Positions 61,481 through 64,000 of a stretch of 64,000 bases of DNA are shown here, one piece after another. The DNA comes from Amulumruptor sp947039275 (lineage in GTDB: Bacteria; Bacteroidota; Bacteroidia; Bacteroidales; Muribaculaceae). A model generated the notes under the pieces. It had not been told where the DNA came from, searched no databases, and saw nothing but the letters and a program-made list of their open reading frames with translations. Position 1 is the first letter of the stretch. Each line of letters begins with the position of its first letter. The position numbers and the translations under genes were made by a program. The stretch covers positions 1-64,000 of the forward strand of contig CAMQYL010000010.1 of assembly GCA_947039275.1 (NCBI GenBank), written 5' to 3'.

Positions 61481-63340
61481 TCAGTTCTCGAGGATGTAAA
61501 GCTCGCGGGGACCGAATGTCATTTCGGGGGTGATGGTGACTTTCTTGCCGGTGAGCATGTCGGTCAAGGTGGTGCCGTAGGGGAGGATTTCGGCGGTCTG
61601 CTCCATATTCATGGTTTTGGGTGCATCATTGCCGTTCATCATCACCACTACCTGCTTGTCGCCAAGGCGGCGTTCGTAGACATACACACCCTGTTGCGGC
61701 ATGAAGTGTTTGAGCGAGCCTTTGGCTACGACATCATTGCCTTTGCGCCAGTTGAGCACCTTGCGCATGAAGTCAAGAGCCTCTTTCTGCTTGTCAGAGA
61801 GCCCTTCGCCGGTAAATACGTTGACATCCTTGTCGCCGGGGAAACCACCGGGCATGTCCTTGCGCACGAATCCGTCGCTGCCTTCCTTGGAGCCGTTCAT
61901 GAGGATTTCGGTGCCGTAGTAGAGCTGAGGTATGCCGCGGGTGGTGAGGAGGAATGCTATCGCCTGTTTCCACCATCCGAGGTTTTCGGGCTCTTCGAGC
62001 AGGAAGCGGTCAGTGTCATGGTTGTCAAGGAAGGTGAGAATCTTAGACGGGTTGGGGAAGAGGTAATCGAGAGCCAGATGGTCATACATCTCGTTGAGTC
62101 CGTTCCAGGGGTCGGTCTGTGACGAGAACGCATTACGGGCTTTGATCGAGAGCACGAAGTCCATGACAGTCTCAAGTTCAGAGTCGCCGTGAGGATTGAC
62201 CTTAGAGCCTTTCTGCCAGTATGCTTCGCCGCCCTCAGTGCCGTACCAGCACTCGCCTACGATGTTAAACAAGGGGTATTCCTTGCGTACGTCGCGTAGC
62301 CATTGTGCCATAGCATTGAAGTCGGCATAGGGGTGAGTATCCATGCGTATGCCATCGATCTTTGCATCCTCTATCCACCATATCGAATTTTGGGTGAGGT
62401 ACTTGGCAAGGTGCTTGTTGCGCTGGTTGAGATCGGGCATTGCCTCGACAAACCATCCGTCCACGGTGCGGCCATAGTCGTAGTCGCTCACATAGGGGTC
62501 GTGTACAGTGGACAGGCGGTAGTTAGTCTGGATGTAGTTGTCGGAATTGTTGTACCAGTCGGCGGTCGGAGCATCCTTGCGCCAAGGGTGGTTGGATCCA
62601 GAATGGTTGAATATCATATCCATCACCACCTTGATGCCGCGTTTATGCGCTTCTTCGATGAAAGCTTTCCACTCCTCGTTTGTGCCGAAACGCGGGTCAA
62701 TGCGGTAGTAGTTTGTGGTGGCGTATCCGTGATATGAGCCTCCGGGCATGTCGTTTTCAAGCACAGGGCATACCCACACGGCTGTCACGCCGAGAGAGTC
62801 TATGTAGTCAAGGTGCTTTTGCAAGCCTCCGATGTTGCCGCCGTGACGTGCGTTAGGGTCGGTGCGGTCGGCGGTGATGGGGTAGTCGAGGTCTTTGACG
62901 GCTTTGTCCTCTTTTCTGCCGTCAGATGCGAAGCGGTCAGGCATCACGAGATACAGCACATCTGATGAGTCGAAGCCTTTGTAATCTTCTGGAGCCTTGG
63001 TGCGGGCTTTGAGTTCATAGTGGAGGGTTTTTGACTTCTTGCCGTCCTTGAATTTCAGATCCATCGTGCCGGGTTGGGCATCTTTGCCTATAGCGAGATA
63101 GAGCAGAAGGTAGTTGGGGCTTTCGAGGCGTACCTGCTCGGCTAATCGTACATCAGGATAGTCTACAGAGACGAGACTGTTGCCGATGTCCTTGCCGTGT
63201 ACCATGACTTGGAGCGTGTCCTGTTGCATGCCGGTCCACCAATATGGCGGTTCTACGCGGTCTATCGTAAGATTGGCTGCTGAGCATAGCCCGGCGGTTG
63301 ACATTGCCGCGCATGCGAGAGATGTGAGGATTTTCTTCAT
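61481..63340 (-). CDS. Periplasmic GH13 neopullulanase/cyclomaltodextrinase (SusA-like)
   Basis: A periplasmic enzyme that breaks imported maltooligosaccharides. It has 619 residues. A signal peptide (~1-21) is followed by a cyclomaltodextrinase N-terminal beta-sandwich (NLTIDRVEPPYWWTGMQQD, ~23-115), the GH13 barrel (~120-520) and a C-terminal sandwich. Catalytic residues are nucleophile Asp334 in GIRMDTHPY, acid/base Glu363 in VGECWYG and Asp442 in LDNHDTDR. No susB-G genes lie nearby, so the gene stands apart from a canonical Sus locus. An inverted box array lies upstream. Confidence 0.95.
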   Translation of the reverse strand: MKKILTSLACAAMSTAGLCSAANLTIDRVEPPYWWTGMQQDTLQVMVHGKDIGNSLVSVDYPDVRLAEQVRLESPNYLLLYLAIGKDAQPGTMDLKFKDGKKSKTLHYELKARTKAPEDYKGFDSSDVLYLVMPDRFASDGRKEDKAVKDLDYPITADRTDPNARHGGNIGGLQKHLDYIDSLGVTAVWVCPVLENDMPGGSYHGYATTNYYRIDPRFGTNEEWKAFIEEAHKRGIKVVMDMIFNHSGSNHPWRKDAPTADWYNNSDNYIQTNYRLSTVHDPYVSDYDYGRTVDGWFVEAMPDLNQRNKHLAKYLTQNSIWWIEDAKIDGIRMDTHPYADFNAMAQWLRDVRKEYPLFNIVGECWYGTEGGEAYWQKGSKVNPHGDSELETVMDFVLSIKARNAFSSQTDPWNGLNEMYDHLALDYLFPNPSKILTFLDNHDTDRFLLEEPENLGWWKQAIAFLLTTRGIPQLYYGTEILMNGSKEGSDGFVRKDMPGGFPGDKDVNVFTGEGLSDKQKEALDFMRKVLNWRKGNDVVAKGSLKHFMPQQGVYVYERRLGDKQVVVMMNGNDAPKTMNMEQTAEILPYGTTLTDMLTGKKVTITPEMTFGPRELYILEN

Positions 63341-63457
63341 AAGGATTGAAGTGACGCAGATAGATGATAGGTATTAGTTATTATGTATTTTAATGTGTGG
63401 CAAGAGCCTTTACAAAGATACGAAATAATCTGATAGCACGTAGTATAGGTTGTAAAG

Positions 63458-63558
63458 TTATTAACAATGGGGAAAGTTATTAACATTTTAGAAAAAGTTA
63501 TCAACATTTCCATGAAGTTATTGACATTGCATTAACATCCGTGGGCTTTTTATCAACA
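63458..63558 (+). promoter_or_regulatory. Array of TTATYRACA boxes, possible DnaA-like or regulator sites
   Basis: Boxes on the plus strand: TTATTAACA (63458-63466), TTATTAACA (63477-63485), TTATCAACA (63498-63506), TTATTGACA (63518-63526) and TTATCAACA (63550-63558). The first four start 19, 21 and 20 nt apart, close to two helical turns. The array lies 118-218 bp upstream of the neopullulanase start and next to its TATCTTTG element (complement of 63413-63420). Confidence 0.5.
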
Positions 63559-63576
63559 TTAGTGCGATAGACACGC

Positions 63577-63905
63577 TTAGAGGGCGTTTAATAACAAAAG
63601 TTAAATCCTGAGCTGCGGATTTTGAGGCGGATTCGGGTCTATGCTGAAGGAGCATAGCGGGCTATGTGACTGAGGCATAGGGACGAAGACGCTCAAAAGC
63701 CGCAGACAAAATACTATCTTTGTGTCATTCGTATGTTTCATCTCTTTGATGTTTCTTTGAAGTTACCATCGCCTTGGTGTCTCTTTTGTTAACTGGCTGA
63801 TGCTCGTCGGTCACATAGCACCGCTATGCTCCCTCCTCACATACAGCCATTTAATCAAAAGATACACCACTCAGGATTTAACTTTTGTTATTAAACACCC
63901 TCTAA
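63577..63905. mobile_element. MITE-like element with 36-bp terminal inverted repeats
   Basis: The termini 63577-63612 and 63870-63905 are reverse complements with one mismatch in 36 positions and begin TTAGAGGG / end CCCTCTAA. The 257-bp interior has further weaker inverted segments (GCATAGCGGGCTATGTGAC region with GTCACATAGCACCGCTATGC) and no ORF. The structure is that of a non-autonomous transposable element that can fold into one long hairpin. No matching transposase is in the window. Confidence 0.75.
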
Positions 63906-63961
63906 CACTCTGACTTAACATGTTTTAAGTTGGTGAAATCTTATATCTGTTAAAAAAAGTG

Positions 63962-63969
63962 TAAATTTG
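63962..63969 (+). promoter_or_regulatory. Possible promoter of a gene running off the window end
   Basis: TAAATTTG is followed by an ATG at 63978 that opens a frame to the window end (23 bp), too short to identify. No well-placed -33 element is seen. Confidence 0.35.
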
Positions 63970-64000
63970 CGCCTTGTATGCTAAAAAGTCTCTTTTGTAT

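Noticed and set aside
63454..63560. Direct repeats as a CRISPR array
   Set aside because: The units are only ~13 nt, spacing is ~7 nt, and there are no cas genes.

Overview
The window looks like a chromosomal segment of a Bacteroidales bacterium, most plausibly Muribaculaceae or a close relative. This is inferred from the Bacteroidota promoter pattern (a -33 TTTG/TTG, 19-20 nt, then TAnnTTTG) upstream of many genes and both tRNAs, weak Shine-Dalgarno sites, Bacteroidales-typical families (DUF3256, DUF4919, DUF3791/DUF3990, a HAE1 RND pump with a lipoprotein adaptor, a T9SS-like C-terminal tail) and the overall protein resemblance. No rRNA operon, CRISPR array or prophage is visible.

Layout. 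0-5 kb: acpP-fabF, a phosphohexomutase and a small gene on the minus strand, then tRNA-Leu(TAG). 5-9 kb: small unknown genes, a GNAT acetyltransferase, a three-gene DUF3791/DUF3990 cassette resembling a toxin-antitoxin module, tRNA-Ser(GGA) and a beta-barrel protein. 9-15 kb: a YitT-type membrane protein, then a probable ssb-OPT-MATE-NDH-2 minus-strand run. 15-19.4 kb: an AT-richer defence-like island with a BcgI-like restriction-modification locus whose two genes are each broken at a homopolymer, plus a KilA-N gene. 19.5-26.5 kb: ferredoxin, beta-barrel protein, YihY, RidA, ppdK and a RAYT-family HUH transposase. 26.5-33.4 kb: adaptor-RND pump-TolC-lpxA on the minus strand. 33.7-37.8 kb: a GT-C-like membrane protein, split ThrE exporter and flavodiiron protein. 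37.8-42.3 kb: mgtE, rsmA, xseB, xseA and a DUF3256 gene. 42.5-51.9 kb: esterase, MalY-type lyase, DUF4919 protein, pckA and a large multimodular GH13 amylase. 52-58.2 kb: leuA-leuC-leuD-cimA/leuA2-leuB. 58.6-63.3 kb: biotin-dependent carboxyltransferase, SPOR lipoprotein and a SusA-like neopullulanase. The last 660 bp hold a box array and a MITE-like element.

Genes that work together. ppdK, pckA and the biotin carboxyltransferase all act at the PEP-pyruvate-oxaloacetate node. The leucine cluster carries a second LeuA-like enzyme that may supply 2-oxobutyrate through citramalate. The two GH13 enzymes indicate extracellular or periplasmic starch breakdown.

The most interesting signal is a REPIN-RAYT system. 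Five inverted pairs of short palindromes, each beginning with GTAG, are scattered between genes (10.1, 42.4, 45.8, 53.1 and 61.4 kb), with extra single or half copies, and one RAYT transposase gene lies at 25.6 kb. The palindromes come in two stem sequences with the same GTAGGGAC head, differing by compensatory changes. Other non-coding elements are a 329-bp MITE-like element with 36-bp inverted termini, a nested 360-bp inverted-repeat element with a second partial copy at the window start, and several long hairpins.
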